NCBI GenBank assembly: GCA_002840125.1
Contig: PGZF01000001.1
Span: forward strand, 434,001-498,000
Direction: 5' to 3'
Length of the DNA: 64,000 nt
Origin: Gammaproteobacteria bacterium HGW-Gammaproteobacteria-15
Lineage (GTDB): Bacteria > Pseudomonadota > Gammaproteobacteria > Enterobacterales > Alteromonadaceae
Shown here: positions 54,926-64,000 of the stretch, piece after piece
Position numbering within the stretch: position 1 is the stretch's first letter
Layout of the letters: each line of letters opens with the position of its first letter
Notes under the pieces: model-generated
Told to the model about the DNA's origin: nothing
What the model saw: the letters and a program-made list of their open reading frames with translations, nothing else
Database searches by the model: none
Program-made: the position numbers and the translations under genes

Positions 54926-55601
54926 GGGCAAGCTCCAGGCGGCCATCACGCATAGAGACGTGGCGATCTAACCTTGCCGCGAGTGCCAAATCATGGGTTA
55001 CCACAATAAAACTGGTACCCAGCTCCCGGTTTAACGTGCGCAGTAGCTGATAAATACTCTCGGCAGTATGCTGATCCAGATTACCGGTTGGCTCATCAGC
55101 CAATACTAACGCCGGCTCGCCTACCAATGCCCGGGCAATTGCAACACGCTGGCGCTCACCACCACTGAGTTCTGCCGGTTTATGGTGGCTGCGGTGCGCC
55201 AGCGCTACGCGTTCCAGCATCACGCTGGCGCGCTGCTTAGCTGCTGTTGCAGATAAGCCGCGAATAAGCAGCGGCATAGCAACGTTTTCCAATGCGGTAA
55301 AATCCATCAGTAAGTGATGAAACTGATAAATAAAACCCAGCTGGCCATTACGCAATGCCGCTTTTTGCTGCGATGTCATCCGGGCAACATCCTGGCCCAA
55401 TACGGTTAAGCTGCCGCTGTCGGCCTGATCCAGCGTGCCTAAAATATGCAGTAAAGTGCTTTTACCCGAGCCCGAACTGCCGACAATCGCCAGCATGTCG
55501 GCGCGTTTAATGGTTAAATCTATACCGTGCAGTACTTCAGTAACCTGCAGGCCATCACGGTAGCTTTTGCACAGTTGTGTTGCCGTTAATACATTACTCA
55601 T
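54918..55601 (-). CDS. lolD: Lipoprotein-releasing ABC ATPase LolD (227 aa)
   Basis: [12 protein letters not shown]alker A (about 42-53), [15 protein letters not shown] signature, [12 protein letters not shown]alker B. Translation coupled to both permeases: overlaps lolC end by 8 bp and lolE start by 8 bp. Confidence 0.97.
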   Translation of the reverse strand: MSNVLTATQLCKSYRDGLQVTEVLHGIDLTIKRADMLAIVGSSGSGKSTLLHILGTLDQADSGSLTVLGQDVARMTSQQKAALRNGQLGFIYQFHHLLMDFTALENVAMPLLIRGLSATAAKQRASVMLERVALAHRSHHKPAELSGGERQRVAIARALVGEPALVLADEPTGNLDQHTAESIYQLLRTLNRELGTSFIVVTHDLALAARLDRHVSMRDGRLELAHG

Positions 55602-56793
55602 CGCGTAAAATGTCCGCCGGATTTATTGCCACAGCACGTTTTGCCGGATACCACACTGCCATTAGCGTTAAAGCCAGTGCACTTAGCAAAATTAATAAAA
55701 TCTGCCCGGCCTGAATATCAACCGGCAGCTCCACTCCCGGCGCCACTGACAGACCAAACAGATGTAACAACGGGTTTAACTGCCAGCATAACAACACACC
55801 GGCAACAGCACCGCTTACAGCTCCGGCCAGGCCGTTACTGATCCCCTGCACGGCAAATATGGTAAACAGCTGCCGGTCTGTCATGCCCAGGGTTTTTAAA
55901 ATAGCAATTTCAGCTTGTTTGTCGGTTACCATCATGACCAGAGCAGAGACAATATTAAAAGCCGCTACTGCAACAATCAGCAGTAGCATTAGCCACATCA
56001 TGGCTTTTTCCATCGCCACGGCCGCAAATAATTTGCCATGGCTTTGCCGCCAGTCCTGTACGTTTAAACCGGTGTCAGCTGCCAGTTGCGCGCCCAGTGC
56101 CGGTGCGGCAAAGGGCTCTTTTAGCGTAACCCGCCATTGCTGATCTTTAGCGCCGGCACTTAACAGCCGGGTTAAATCATCCAGTGCGGTTACGGCAATC
56201 AGTTTATCGACATCAGAGCCGGTTTCCAGAATGCCACTTACGGTAAATAAGCGCTGGCGCGGTACCCAGCCCATAGGCGTATAGCTGCCGGCCTGGGGTA
56301 ACATAAAGCGTACCGGATCGCCCACCGACACCTCCAGTTGCTCTGCCAGGCCACGTCCCAGCACCACACTGTAACGCTGCGAGGCAAAGTCCTGCCAGTT
56401 GCCAACCAACAGCGCCTGCTGCATAAAAGCCGGTAGAGCTTCCGCTGTTACCCCTTGCAACAACACAGCCGTTAACTGCCGTGGCGATTGCACCAGCGCT
56501 TCTGCCTGTAAAAACGGGTTAATTTGCAGCACCGCTGTATCAGCCAACAAACGCTGCTGCCAATGTTGCGGGCTATTGGCCGGTGTCGTCACCACCAAAT
56601 GCGGAATCACCCCGAGAATACGCTTTTTCAGTTCCCCCTCAAAACCGTTCATTACCGAGCTGACAATAGTTAACGCCATGACACCCAAAAAAATCCCGGC
56701 CACGGAAAACAATGTAATGAAGGAGATAAAGGCATTACCCTTTCGGCTTTGGCTATAGCGTAAGCCGATTAATAAACTGACTGGCAACTGCAT
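55594..56793 (-). CDS. lolC: Lipoprotein-releasing ABC permease LolC (399 aa)
   Basis: Start ATG 56793 ([20 protein letters not shown]), the usual family start; an open frame upstream lacks homology. [31 protein letters not shown] is the first-helix motif, with a large periplasmic domain and three C-terminal helices. Divergent from the PilZ-like gene and mfd. First gene of the lol operon. Confidence 0.92.
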   Translation of the reverse strand: MQLPVSLLIGLRYSQSRKGNAFISFITLFSVAGIFLGVMALTIVSSVMNGFEGELKKRILGVIPHLVVTTPANSPQHWQQRLLADTAVLQINPFLQAEALVQSPRQLTAVLLQGVTAEALPAFMQQALLVGNWQDFASQRYSVVLGRGLAEQLEVSVGDPVRFMLPQAGSYTPMGWVPRQRLFTVSGILETGSDVDKLIAVTALDDLTRLLSAGAKDQQWRVTLKEPFAAPALGAQLAADTGLNVQDWRQSHGKLFAAVAMEKAMMWLMLLLIVAVAAFNIVSALVMMVTDKQAEIAILKTLGMTDRQLFTIFAVQGISNGLAGAVSGAVAGVLLCWQLNPLLHLFGLSVAPGVELPVDIQAGQILLILLSALALTLMAVWYPAKRAVAINPADILRDE

Positions 56794-56889
56794 CCTAATA
56801 TTCAGGACAAGACCTGCGTTAGATGGTAAAGTGGCGTCGATCATAGAGATTATTGCCTGTCGTGACAAGCAGCTTGCAAAGGTATTGCC

Positions 56890-57489
56890 ATGAGTGATTT
56901 CACATTACAGCAGTTAGATGATGCCTATCAGGATTACTTTAGCATTGAGCACACTATCAGCCTCAATGCCCGGCCTCTGGATATCGCTTTGCCTGATGCG
57001 GCTGCATTGCAAAATGCCATCCCGGCACCTTTTTTAATGGCCTCTGAAGCCAACAGTCTGAACACCTCCGCGTTGCGCGCGTTAAACCGCTTAGGCGAAC
57101 TGGCCGAAGAGCTGGCGCTTTATTTGCAACAACAAGCCCGTAAAATAGATTTACTACTGCAGTATGTGTTGCAACAGCAAGACAACAACAGCCAGCGTTA
57201 CCATACTCTGAGCTACGGCGGCAGCGGCTGCTGTTTTTTAGCCGACACTGCGATGGCGCCTTTACAGGTGCTTGAGTTGAAAATTTTTCTGGATAATAAC
57301 GATGGCGCGGTATTCTGCTATGGCCAGGTGCTCAGTTGTGAGCCTGCTGCTGACGGCCAGTGGCAGATAAAAGTGGTGTTTAACCGCATTCGGGATGAAG
57401 ATCGCGAACTTATCGTGCGTGCCAGCCTGCATCAGCAATCGCGCTTGCTAAAACAAAAAGCCGATCAACGGCAGCAAAAAAATAGCTAA
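56890..57489 (+). CDS. PilZ-like protein (199 aa)
   Basis: An N-terminal helical region (1-105) with a coiled-coil-like stretch (LGELAEELALYLQQQARK), then a beta-rich domain (YHTLSYGGSGCCFLADT, VLELKIFLD, WQIKVVFNRIRDEDRELIVR) that resembles the PilZ fold. The usual c-di-GMP RxxxR and D/NxSxxG motifs are altered here (SYGGSG), so c-di-GMP binding is uncertain. It lies before mfd, a context I recall from related genomes. Confidence 0.65.
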   Translation: MSDFTLQQLDDAYQDYFSIEHTISLNARPLDIALPDAAALQNAIPAPFLMASEANSLNTSALRALNRLGELAEELALYLQQQARKIDLLLQYVLQQQDNNSQRYHTLSYGGSGCCFLADTAMAPLQVLELKIFLDNNDGAVFCYGQVLSCEPAADGQWQIKVVFNRIRDEDRELIVRASLHQQSRLLKQKADQRQQKNS

Positions 57490-57538
57490 GCGCACAATAA
57501 CAACCCAATTTTATTATTTGTAAGGCTTCGTCGTTTTA

Positions 57539-60500
57539 ATGGATCTGATCACTTCTCTGCCACAGCTTAAACATGCCCAGGATCAGCTACACTGGGGCAA
57601 TTTACAAGGCGCCGCCCTGCCACTGGCGCTGGCGCAGCTGATTACACAGCAACCGGCGTTATACCTGCTTATTGTGCCCGACACACCCACTGCGTTAAAA
57701 CTGGAGCAGGAACTGGGCGTGTTTTATCAGCAACAGGACTGCCCGTTGCTTACGCTGCCCGATTGGGAAACCCTGCCATACGATGTGTTTTCACCGCATC
57801 AGGATATCGTATCGCAGCGGCTGAAAACGCTGTACCAGTTGCCACGCCTGACGCATGGCCTGGTAATAGTGCCGGTTAGCACTTTGCTGCTACGTATTTG
57901 CCACCGCGATTATCTGGAACAAAACAGTTTTCTGATTAAAAAAGGCCAGCAGGCGGATTTGGCTGCTTTAAAGCGCCAGTTGGCAGCGGTCGGTTATCGC
58001 AGTGTCGAACAGGTGATGGAACATGGTGAATTCTCGGCCCGTGGTTCAATATTAGATTTATACCCGATGGGTGCCAATGTGCCCTATCGCATCGACTTTT
58101 TTGACAACGACGTCGATGGTATTCGCACCTTTGACCCGGATAACCAGCGCAGCCTGCAAGCCGTAGAGGCGATAGAACTGCTGCCAGCGCGCGAGTTTCC
58201 AACCGATCAGGCCGCGATAGAACGCTTTCGCATGGCGTATCGTGAACGCTTTAACGCCAGAAACGAAAAAGAATCGCTATACCAGCAGGTTAGCCAGGGC
58301 GTATTACCGGCCGGCATTGAATACTATCTGCCGCTGTTTACCGAAAAAACGGCCACTTTATTTGATTATTTACCGGCCAACAGCCGCTGCCTGCTGCTCG
58401 GAGATACCGAACACAGTGCCGATAAATTCTGGCAGGAGCTAAAGCGCCGCTTTGACGATCGCGCCATTGATTTACTGCGGCCGATATTGCCACCGGCGCA
58501 GCTTTACCTCAGCACCGATCAGCTGTTTGCCAGCTTAAAAAACTACGGCCGGATCCGTTTAAGTATTGCACCACTGCCTGCCAGAGCGGGTAGCGCCAAT
58601 GCAGAGGCAGAAGTCCTGCCGGATTTAAGCGTGAACCACCAGCTGAAAAACCCGCTGCAAGCGCTGCAGCAGTTTATTTTGCAGCTAAAGCAACAACAGG
58701 GCCGGCTGCTGTTTTTTGTCGAAAGTGAAGGCCGGCGCGAAAGCCTGCTACAACTGCTGCATAAAGCCGGAGTGCATGTATCACAATTTGATGATCTTAA
58801 CGCCTTTGGCCGCAGCAGCGACGATTTAGGCATAGTAGTAGGCGCATTAGAGCAAGGCGTATTGCTGCGCCGGGCTAAACCACTGGCGCTGGTAAGCGAA
58901 AACGAGCTGTTCGGCCAGAAAATCAGCCAGCGCCGGCGGCGTAAACGCAGCCAGCAGGTATCCAGCGATACCGTTATCCGCAACCTGGCGGAGCTCAGCA
59001 TTGGCCAGCCGGTAGTGCATTTACAACATGGTATTGGCCGTTATCAGGGCCTGCAGCTGCTTGATGCCGCCGGTATCAGCGCCGAATTTGTTACCATTGA
59101 ATATGCCGGCAGCAGTAAGCTGTATGTGCCGGTTACCTCACTGCATTTACTCAGCCGTTACAGTGGCAGCGATGCCGAACATGCACCGCTGCATAAACTG
59201 GGTAATGACACCTGGGAAAAATCGCGCCGTAAAGCTGCCGAAAAAGTACGCGATGTGGCTGCAGAATTACTCGACGTTTACGCCCAGCGTGCGGCGCACA
59301 AAGGTTATGCTTTTTCTTTAGATGAACCGCAGTATCTGTCTTTTGCTGACAGCTTTCCGTTTGAAGAAACCGCCGATCAGCAAGATGCCATTGATGCCGT
59401 ACTGCGGGATATGCAAAGCCCGCAACCGATGGACCGCCTGGTATGTGGTGATGTCGGCTTTGGTAAAACCGAAGTGGCCATGCGGGGCGCTTTTGTGGCA
59501 GTAAATGATGGTAAACAGGTGGCTATTCTGGTGCCCACTACATTGCTGGCGCAACAACACTTTGAAAACTTTAAAGACCGCTTTGCCAACTGGCCGGTAC
59601 GGGTAGAAGTATTATCCCGTTTTGTCAGCACCAAAGAGCAAAAAGCCATTTTAGCCGATGTGGAAAACGGCAAAGTGGATATTCTGATTGGCACGCACAA
59701 ACTGCTGCAGGATGACATCAAACTGCATGATCTTGGCTTGCTGATTGTGGATGAAGAACATCGTTTTGGCGTACGCCAGAAAGAAAAAATCAAAGCACTG
59801 CGTGCCAATATCGACATTCTTACGCTAACGGCCACGCCTATTCCGCGTACGCTGAACATGTCGATGTCGGGTATGCGGGATTTATCCATTATTGCCACGC
59901 CGCCGGCACGGCGCCTGGCGGTAAAAACCTTTGTGCGTGAATACGAAACTGGCTTGATCCGTGAAGCAGTAATGCGCGAAATTTTGCGCGGCGGCCAGGT
60001 GTATTTTCTGCATAACGACGTGGCCAGCATTGAAAAAGCCGCTGCCGATTTAGCCGAGCTACTGCCAGAGGCATTGATCGGCATAGCGCATGGCCAGATG
60101 CGTGAGCGCGAACTTGAACAAATCATGTCTGATTTTTACCATCAGCGCTTTAACGTCTTACTCTGCTCTACCATTATTGAAACCGGTATCGACGTGCCCA
60201 CAGCCAATACCATTATTATTAACCGGGCAGACAATTTCGGCCTGGCGCAGTTGCATCAGCTGCGTGGCCGAGTTGGCCGTTCACACCACCAGGCTTATGC
60301 CTATTTATTAACGCCACCACCGAAGCGCTTAACCAAAGACGCCGAAAAACGCCTGGAGGCGATCGCCAGCCTGGAAGATTTGGGTGCCGGTTTTGCTCTG
60401 GCAACGCACGATCTGGAAATTCGTGGCGCCGGCGAACTGCTGGGCGACGAACAAAGCGGCCAAATTGAGTCAGTGGGTTTTAGCCTGTATATGGATATGC

Positions 60501-61015
60501 TGGAACAAGCAGTGAACGCGCTGAAAAATGGCCGCGAGCCCAGCCTGGATGCCATGTTAAGCCAGCAAACAGAGATTGAGCTGCGTATCCCTGCCCTGCT
60601 ACCAGACAGCTACATACCCGATGTAAACCTGCGGTTGTCCTGCTATAAGAAGCTGGCATCTGCCCGCAGCACCGACGAGCTGGATGAAGTACAGGTAGAA
60701 CTGATTGACCGTTTCGGTTTACTGCCCGATGCGGCAAAAAATCTGGTAGCATTGTCTGAGTTCAAACTGCAGGCAGAGCAACTTGGTATTCGCCGCATTG
60801 AAGCCAGTAATAAAGGCGGTGTGATAGAATTCAGCGACAGAACCGCCGTATCACCCGGTTATATTATCGAACTTATACAAAAGCAGTCGCGCATCTTCAA
60901 GCTTGAAGGCGGCCAAAAACTGCGGTTTAGTATTAATACAGATGACAGCAAAGCGCGTTTAAGCCTGATAGAAAACATGCTGTCTGACTTTGCCAGACAT
61001 AAGGTAAGCAAATGA
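57539..61015 (+). CDS. mfd: Transcription-repair coupling factor Mfd (1158 aa)
   Basis: UvrB-like N-terminal domains (YDVFSPHQDIVSQRLKTLYQL), RNA-polymerase-interacting domain (about 480-560, VVHLQHGIGRYQGL), and the translocase with Walker A GDVGFGKTEVAMR, DEEHRFGVRQKEK, TATPIPRTLNMS and QLRGRVGRS, then a C-terminal TRCF domain. Full length (E. coli 1148). It removes stalled RNA polymerase and recruits UvrA. Its stop overlaps csiV (ATGA). Confidence 0.98.
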   Translation: MDLITSLPQLKHAQDQLHWGNLQGAALPLALAQLITQQPALYLLIVPDTPTALKLEQELGVFYQQQDCPLLTLPDWETLPYDVFSPHQDIVSQRLKTLYQLPRLTHGLVIVPVSTLLLRICHRDYLEQNSFLIKKGQQADLAALKRQLAAVGYRSVEQVMEHGEFSARGSILDLYPMGANVPYRIDFFDNDVDGIRTFDPDNQRSLQAVEAIELLPAREFPTDQAAIERFRMAYRERFNARNEKESLYQQVSQGVLPAGIEYYLPLFTEKTATLFDYLPANSRCLLLGDTEHSADKFWQELKRRFDDRAIDLLRPILPPAQLYLSTDQLFASLKNYGRIRLSIAPLPARAGSANAEAEVLPDLSVNHQLKNPLQALQQFILQLKQQQGRLLFFVESEGRRESLLQLLHKAGVHVSQFDDLNAFGRSSDDLGIVVGALEQGVLLRRAKPLALVSENELFGQKISQRRRRKRSQQVSSDTVIRNLAELSIGQPVVHLQHGIGRYQGLQLLDAAGISAEFVTIEYAGSSKLYVPVTSLHLLSRYSGSDAEHAPLHKLGNDTWEKSRRKAAEKVRDVAAELLDVYAQRAAHKGYAFSLDEPQYLSFADSFPFEETADQQDAIDAVLRDMQSPQPMDRLVCGDVGFGKTEVAMRGAFVAVNDGKQVAILVPTTLLAQQHFENFKDRFANWPVRVEVLSRFVSTKEQKAILADVENGKVDILIGTHKLLQDDIKLHDLGLLIVDEEHRFGVRQKEKIKALRANIDILTLTATPIPRTLNMSMSGMRDLSIIATPPARRLAVKTFVREYETGLIREAVMREILRGGQVYFLHNDVASIEKAAADLAELLPEALIGIAHGQMRERELEQIMSDFYHQRFNVLLCSTIIETGIDVPTANTIIINRADNFGLAQLHQLRGRVGRSHHQAYAYLLTPPPKRLTKDAEKRLEAIASLEDLGAGFALATHDLEIRGAGELLGDEQSGQIESVGFSLYMDMLEQAVNALKNGREPSLDAMLSQQTEIELRIPALLPDSYIPDVNLRLSCYKKLASARSTDELDEVQVELIDRFGLLPDAAKNLVALSEFKLQAEQLGIRRIEASNKGGVIEFSDRTAVSPGYIIELIQKQSRIFKLEGGQKLRFSINTDDSKARLSLIENMLSDFARHKVSK

Positions 61016-62061
61016 TTAAAGCCCTGAAGTATTGCCTGTTAAGCAGTGTTTTACTAACTAGCCCGCTAAGCGCTCAGCAACAACGCTGGTTTGAGGTGGA
61101 AATGCTGGTGTTCAGCCAAACACCCGGTGCAGCAATCCAGGAAACCTTTGGCGACAGCATTAAAGCCATTAAACCCGGTCGTGCTTATGATTTGTTAACC
61201 CCGCGCTATCAGCCAGATATCGCCAATTTACTGTCTGAACTACCACTGTGTTCGCAAGACAGCGGCTTTGCCAGTGAATTTAAGCTGATGCCACTGCGCT
61301 CACACACCATGTGCATTTTTGAGCCGCAAGTCAAACCGTGGCAACAACACAACCTGTTTCAACCACGTAATACCATTAATAAGGTGGCCTATCCGTTACA
61401 ACTGCCAACCGTTATTACCGGCCGGGGTCAGCATCAGAATACCCCTTATCTGGCTGATGACAGCGCACTGCAACTGCGCGATATTGCCCAGCGCATTAAT
61501 CGTCAGGCCGGCATGTCACTACTGTTGCATACCAGTTGGCGCCAGGCACCGGTAACAGAGCGGCGCGCCATAGCCAGCCGCTGGTTTGCCGGAAAAAATT
61601 TCTCGCAACAATTCGACTACTGGAGCCAGCCACGCAATTTACTTGCAGCAGCTGCGGATCCTGCGCTAACCCGCAACACGCCAACCTACAGCATGACCGA
61701 CACCGGCAGCGATACCCAACTGCTTGGCCAGATTGACTCCTTGTTACAACAACTCAGCGCCAACAGCCAGTTGCCGCCACCGCCGGGGGAACAACTGGCC
61801 GCCATAGTACCAGAGCAACAAAGCCTCGGTAACTTGCCGGATCAGGTATGGCAGCTCGATGGCTTATTTAAGCTGCATCTGGATCACTATTTATTTGTTA
61901 ACACCGAATTTAATCTGCGCATTCCGTCGGCAAATAAACTAAACACCGTTTATGTGCGGCAAAGCCGGCGGGTGATCAGCGGCGAGATACATTATCTGGA
62001 CCACCCTCACCTGGGCATTATTCTGCAGATCCGCCGGTTTGATCCGCCAGCTGCGGAATAA
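61012..62061 (+). CDS. csiV: CsiV-like periplasmic protein (349 aa)
   Basis: A signal peptide (cut near QQQ after SPLSA) and a conserved start QQQRWFEVEMLVFSQ. CsiV binds peptidoglycan and supports LpoA/PBP1A in Vibrio. A C-terminal beta-rich domain (WQLDGLFKLHLDHYLFVNTEF, GEIHYLDHPHLGIILQIRR) fits. Overlap with mfd is typical of this family; E. coli lacks it. Confidence 0.85.
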   Translation: MIKALKYCLLSSVLLTSPLSAQQQRWFEVEMLVFSQTPGAAIQETFGDSIKAIKPGRAYDLLTPRYQPDIANLLSELPLCSQDSGFASEFKLMPLRSHTMCIFEPQVKPWQQHNLFQPRNTINKVAYPLQLPTVITGRGQHQNTPYLADDSALQLRDIAQRINRQAGMSLLLHTSWRQAPVTERRAIASRWFAGKNFSQQFDYWSQPRNLLAAAADPALTRNTPTYSMTDTGSDTQLLGQIDSLLQQLSANSQLPPPPGEQLAAIVPEQQSLGNLPDQVWQLDGLFKLHLDHYLFVNTEFNLRIPSANKLNTVYVRQSRRVISGEIHYLDHPHLGIILQIRRFDPPAAE

Positions 62062-62231
62062 TGTCAGGCGAACGGGTTGCTGTAGTAAAAAAATTGCTAT
62101 AAATGTATTGCTAAAGCAGGCATAAATGCCTAAGCTTGCGCCCGTATTACATATTTAAACAAAACAGTGCGGGTATATAACAAATTGTTTTTCTATAGTA
62201 TCTATACCAACCTGAAATATTACAGAGCAAA
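62062..62231. other. AT-rich spacer between csiV and the next small gene
   Basis: 170 bp with a hairpin-like run and several TATA-like boxes (TATATA near 62173) but no clear -35 partner. No gene seen. Confidence 0.4.
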
Positions 62232-62513
62232 ATGGAAAATCTGAGCCCTTTACCGGAATTTAGTGCCAAGCACTACTTACTGTTAGTGGCATTACTGGTT
62301 GTTGCCAGCAGTTGCGCACCAGCTTTAAGCTGGTTGTTTCCTTCTCTGGCCGGTACTGTCTGGATAACACTGGTGCCGCCTTTGCTGGGCCTGTACCAGC
62401 TATTATTATTATTTCGCAACCTTGGCATTGTTAAGTTGCCCGGTGTTGCCTGTTATTCAGCCCTGCTGGCACCGCTTTCTGTGCTGAGTTTTTATCAGTT
62501 CGTACTGCACTAA
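62232..62513 (+). CDS. Small hypothetical membrane protein (93 aa)
   Basis: Not recognised. About three hydrophobic segments (HYLLLVALLVVASSCAP, VWITLVPPLLGLYQLLLLF and LLAPLSVLSFYQFVL), so it is an inner-membrane protein. Followed by a terminator, so probably monocistronic. Confidence 0.55.
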   Translation: MENLSPLPEFSAKHYLLLVALLVVASSCAPALSWLFPSLAGTVWITLVPPLLGLYQLLLLFRNLGIVKLPGVACYSALLAPLSVLSFYQFVLH

Positions 62514-62560
62514 CATAGCTTTTGCCATTTTTGAGCTATTCATTTTGCGCTATCATAGCA

Positions 62561-62587
62561 GCGCCCACTAAAACAGTGGGTGCTTTT
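62561..62587 (+). terminator. Terminator before rbgA
   Basis: GCGCCCACT-AAAAC-AGTGGGTGC with TTTT after it: nine-base stem with one G-U pair, 47 bp after the small membrane protein stop. Confidence 0.65.
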
Positions 62588-62636
62588 GCTATATGGCTGC
62601 CACTGTCTGCCATTTGCTATTTTAAGGTTGTAACGG

Positions 62637-63572
62637 ATGTCTATTAACTGGTTCCCGGGCCATATGCACAAAGCCCGTAAAGAAATCGCTGAAGTCATGC
62701 CGCAGGTCGATATTATTATCGAAATGCTCGATGCCCGTATTCCCTTCTCCAGCGAAAACCCTTTAGTGCCGCAGCTACGTGGTAACACGCCCTGTATTAA
62801 AGTGCTGAACAAAGCCGATTTAGCCGATCCGGTGCTAACCCGGCGCTGGGTTGAACATTTTGAGCAACAGGCCGGCGTAAAAGCTATTCCAATCAGCCAG
62901 CAAAACCCGGAGCAAATCCGGGCGTTACTGCAACTGTGTAACGACATGCTGCCAGAGCGTAATCTGGATATCCGGGCTGCACGGGCAATGATAATGGGCA
63001 TTCCTAATGTCGGTAAATCGACCTTAATTAATACCCTTGCCGGGCGTACCATTGCCAAAACAGGTAACGAAGCCGGTGTGACAAAAATGCAGCAGCGCAT
63101 TAAGCTGGAAAATAATGTTATTTTAACCGACACGCCGGGCTTTTTGTGGCCCAAACTCAGCCCGCCTACCTGTGGTTACCGTTTAGCCGTTACCGGCGCA
63201 ATAAAAGATACCGTGTTTGATTATGCCGATATTGCCATGTTTGCTGCTGACTATCTGTTAAAAACCTACCCGCAGGCGGTAATGCAACGCTTTGGCTTAA
63301 CCGAACTGCCAGAAAACGATTTAGCCCTGATGGATGCCATTGGTGTTAAACGCGGTGCGATGCGCAAAGGCGGGATCGTGGATCTGGAAAAAGCCGGCAG
63401 CATCCTAATTACCGAACTGCGTGCTGGTAACCTCGGGCAGATAACGCTGGAAACACCGGAAATGGTCAGCCAGGAACAAATTGACGCCAAAGCTGAAGAA
63501 GGCGCCAAGGCCAAAGAAAAAGCCGAACGTGAAGCCGAGCGCAAGCGTAAAGCACAGCGAAAATATCGCTAG
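62637..63572 (+). CDS. rbgA: Ribosome biogenesis GTPase YlqF/RbgA (311 aa)
   Basis: Circularly permuted GTPase: the G4 motif (VLNKADL, about 58-64) comes before G1 (GIPNVGKSTLIN, about 121-132) and G3 (DTPGFLWPK). MSINWFPGHMHKARKEI is the standard start. A basic C-terminal tail (EAERKRKAQRKYR) may bind rRNA. In Bacillus it acts on the 50S subunit. Confidence 0.93.
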   Translation: MSINWFPGHMHKARKEIAEVMPQVDIIIEMLDARIPFSSENPLVPQLRGNTPCIKVLNKADLADPVLTRRWVEHFEQQAGVKAIPISQQNPEQIRALLQLCNDMLPERNLDIRAARAMIMGIPNVGKSTLINTLAGRTIAKTGNEAGVTKMQQRIKLENNVILTDTPGFLWPKLSPPTCGYRLAVTGAIKDTVFDYADIAMFAADYLLKTYPQAVMQRFGLTELPENDLALMDAIGVKRGAMRKGGIVDLEKAGSILITELRAGNLGQITLETPEMVSQEQIDAKAEEGAKAKEKAEREAERKRKAQRKYR

Positions 63573-63670
63573 ACCACAGCGCCGGCAAGTACCGTGAAAG
63601 CTAAAGCCACACGGTGCTTGTTGAGAGCACCGCAACACGCTACTATGAACACCTTGTTATTGAGGGTGTT

Positions 63671-63997
63671 ATGCTGCGCAAAACCATAGGTTTGATTATT
63701 CTGCTGGCAATTATGCTGAACCACGCTGTAGTGGCGTGCGATGCTATGGTTGTGCATTTGCCGGATCATACTCACTCCTATACCAGCCAGACCGACACCC
63801 ATACCGGCAACAACCTCAGCGACAACAGCCACAGCGATGAAGCAGATCAGCACAGTCCGCATGCGCATGTAAGTTGCCATATTGCCTTTTTACATGGTGT
63901 TGAGCTGCTTAATTTCAGCAGTGCCGCCATTACCGGCTCTCACCCTAGTTGCCAAACCATTAGCTACAGCCCCCCGGTACCGCCTCCTAACGTTTAA
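63671..63997 (+). CDS. His-rich secreted peptide, possibly metal-linked (108 aa)
   Basis: Signal peptide MLRKTIGLIILLAIMLNHAVVA (GAGGG precedes the ATG; an upstream TTG is less likely). The mature part is rich in His and Asp (HLPDHTHSYTSQTDTHTG, HSDEADQHSPHAHVSCH), typical of small proteins before copper or zinc efflux operons. It ends near the right edge, so the downstream genes cannot be seen. Confidence 0.55.
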   Translation: MLRKTIGLIILLAIMLNHAVVACDAMVVHLPDHTHSYTSQTDTHTGNNLSDNSHSDEADQHSPHAHVSCHIAFLHGVELLNFSSAAITGSHPSCQTISYSPPVPPPNV

Positions 63998-64000
63998 TCC

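Noticed and set aside
59377-60126. 249-codon minus-strand open frame inside mfd
   Set aside because: Antisense to the most conserved part of Mfd; Ser/Arg-rich with no family resemblance.
62540-63154. 204-codon minus-strand open frame opposite rbgA
   Set aside because: Overlaps the well-supported GTPase gene and its upstream terminator; no domain seen.
1-64000. CRISPR array, tRNA or rRNA genes, prophage, toxin-antitoxin or defence island
   Set aside because: Intergenic gaps are short and read one by one; no repeat-spacer pattern, cloverleaf, integrase, transposase or defence gene was seen.

Overview
The window is a stretch of ordinary bacterial chromosome from a Gammaproteobacterium. Gene order (yceD-rpmF-plsX, rluC/rne, sdhCDAB-sucABCD opposite gltA, msbA-lpxK-ycaR-kdsB, lolCDE opposite mfd) and protein character point to the Alteromonadales/Chromatiaceae neighbourhood, most like Rheinheimera or Arsukibacterium. 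That placement is inference from family knowledge, not a search. I saw no tRNA or rRNA gene, no CRISPR array, no prophage, no insertion sequence and no plasmid or integrative element. Almost every base is used.

Layout. 1-3500: plsX (cut by the left edge), rpmF and yceD on the minus strand, then yceF(maf), a 105-bp inverted-repeat element, a HAD phosphatase and rluC. 3500-7200: a 500-bp structured leader and rne. 7200-20320: acetate region, with a DcaP-type porin divergent from acs, the CrbR/CrbS two-component system, and a five-gene set (DUF4212 subunit, sodium/solute symporter, small membrane protein, cNMP/CBS/nucleotidyltransferase protein, DnaQ-type exonuclease). 20340-27700: small accessory genes (SGNH-like lipoprotein, GNAT, hexapeptide acetyltransferase, RDD protein, LysE exporter, periplasmic binding protein) around earP-efp, the arginine-rhamnosylation type of EF-P with its modifying enzyme. 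27800-31650: DUF3185 protein, glnS, nadR, a GST. 31700-43000: TCA cycle block, sdhCDAB and sucABCD on the minus strand, gltA opposite. 43100-46500: csdA-csdE, a kinase-like gene, tcdA(csdL). 46500-53100: pseudouridine synthase, kdsB, ycaR, lpxK, msbA, comEC (minus strand). 53150-64000: DUF2062 protein, lolE-lolD-lolC, a PilZ-like protein, mfd, csiV, a small membrane protein, rbgA(ylqF), and a His-rich secreted peptide at the right edge.

How they work together. The window holds much of the acetyl-CoA economy: acetate entry (symporter), activation (acs), its sensor-regulator pair (crbS/crbR), entry to the TCA cycle (gltA), and oxidation (suc, sdh). The most useful new observation is a shared near-palindrome, GACTAARGTC, centred 75-79 bp before the start codons of both acs and the symporter operon and at the same distance (about 31.5 bp) from a TAGAWW -10-like hexamer in both. 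It is a good candidate for the CrbR operator. A second theme is envelope building (kdsB, lpxK, msbA, lolCDE, csiV, plsX).

I did not find a clearly new biological system. The best under-described items are the symporter-linked cNMP/CBS/nucleotidyltransferase plus exonuclease pair, the kinase-like protein with a non-canonical catalytic loop inside the csd cluster, and the 105-bp repeat.
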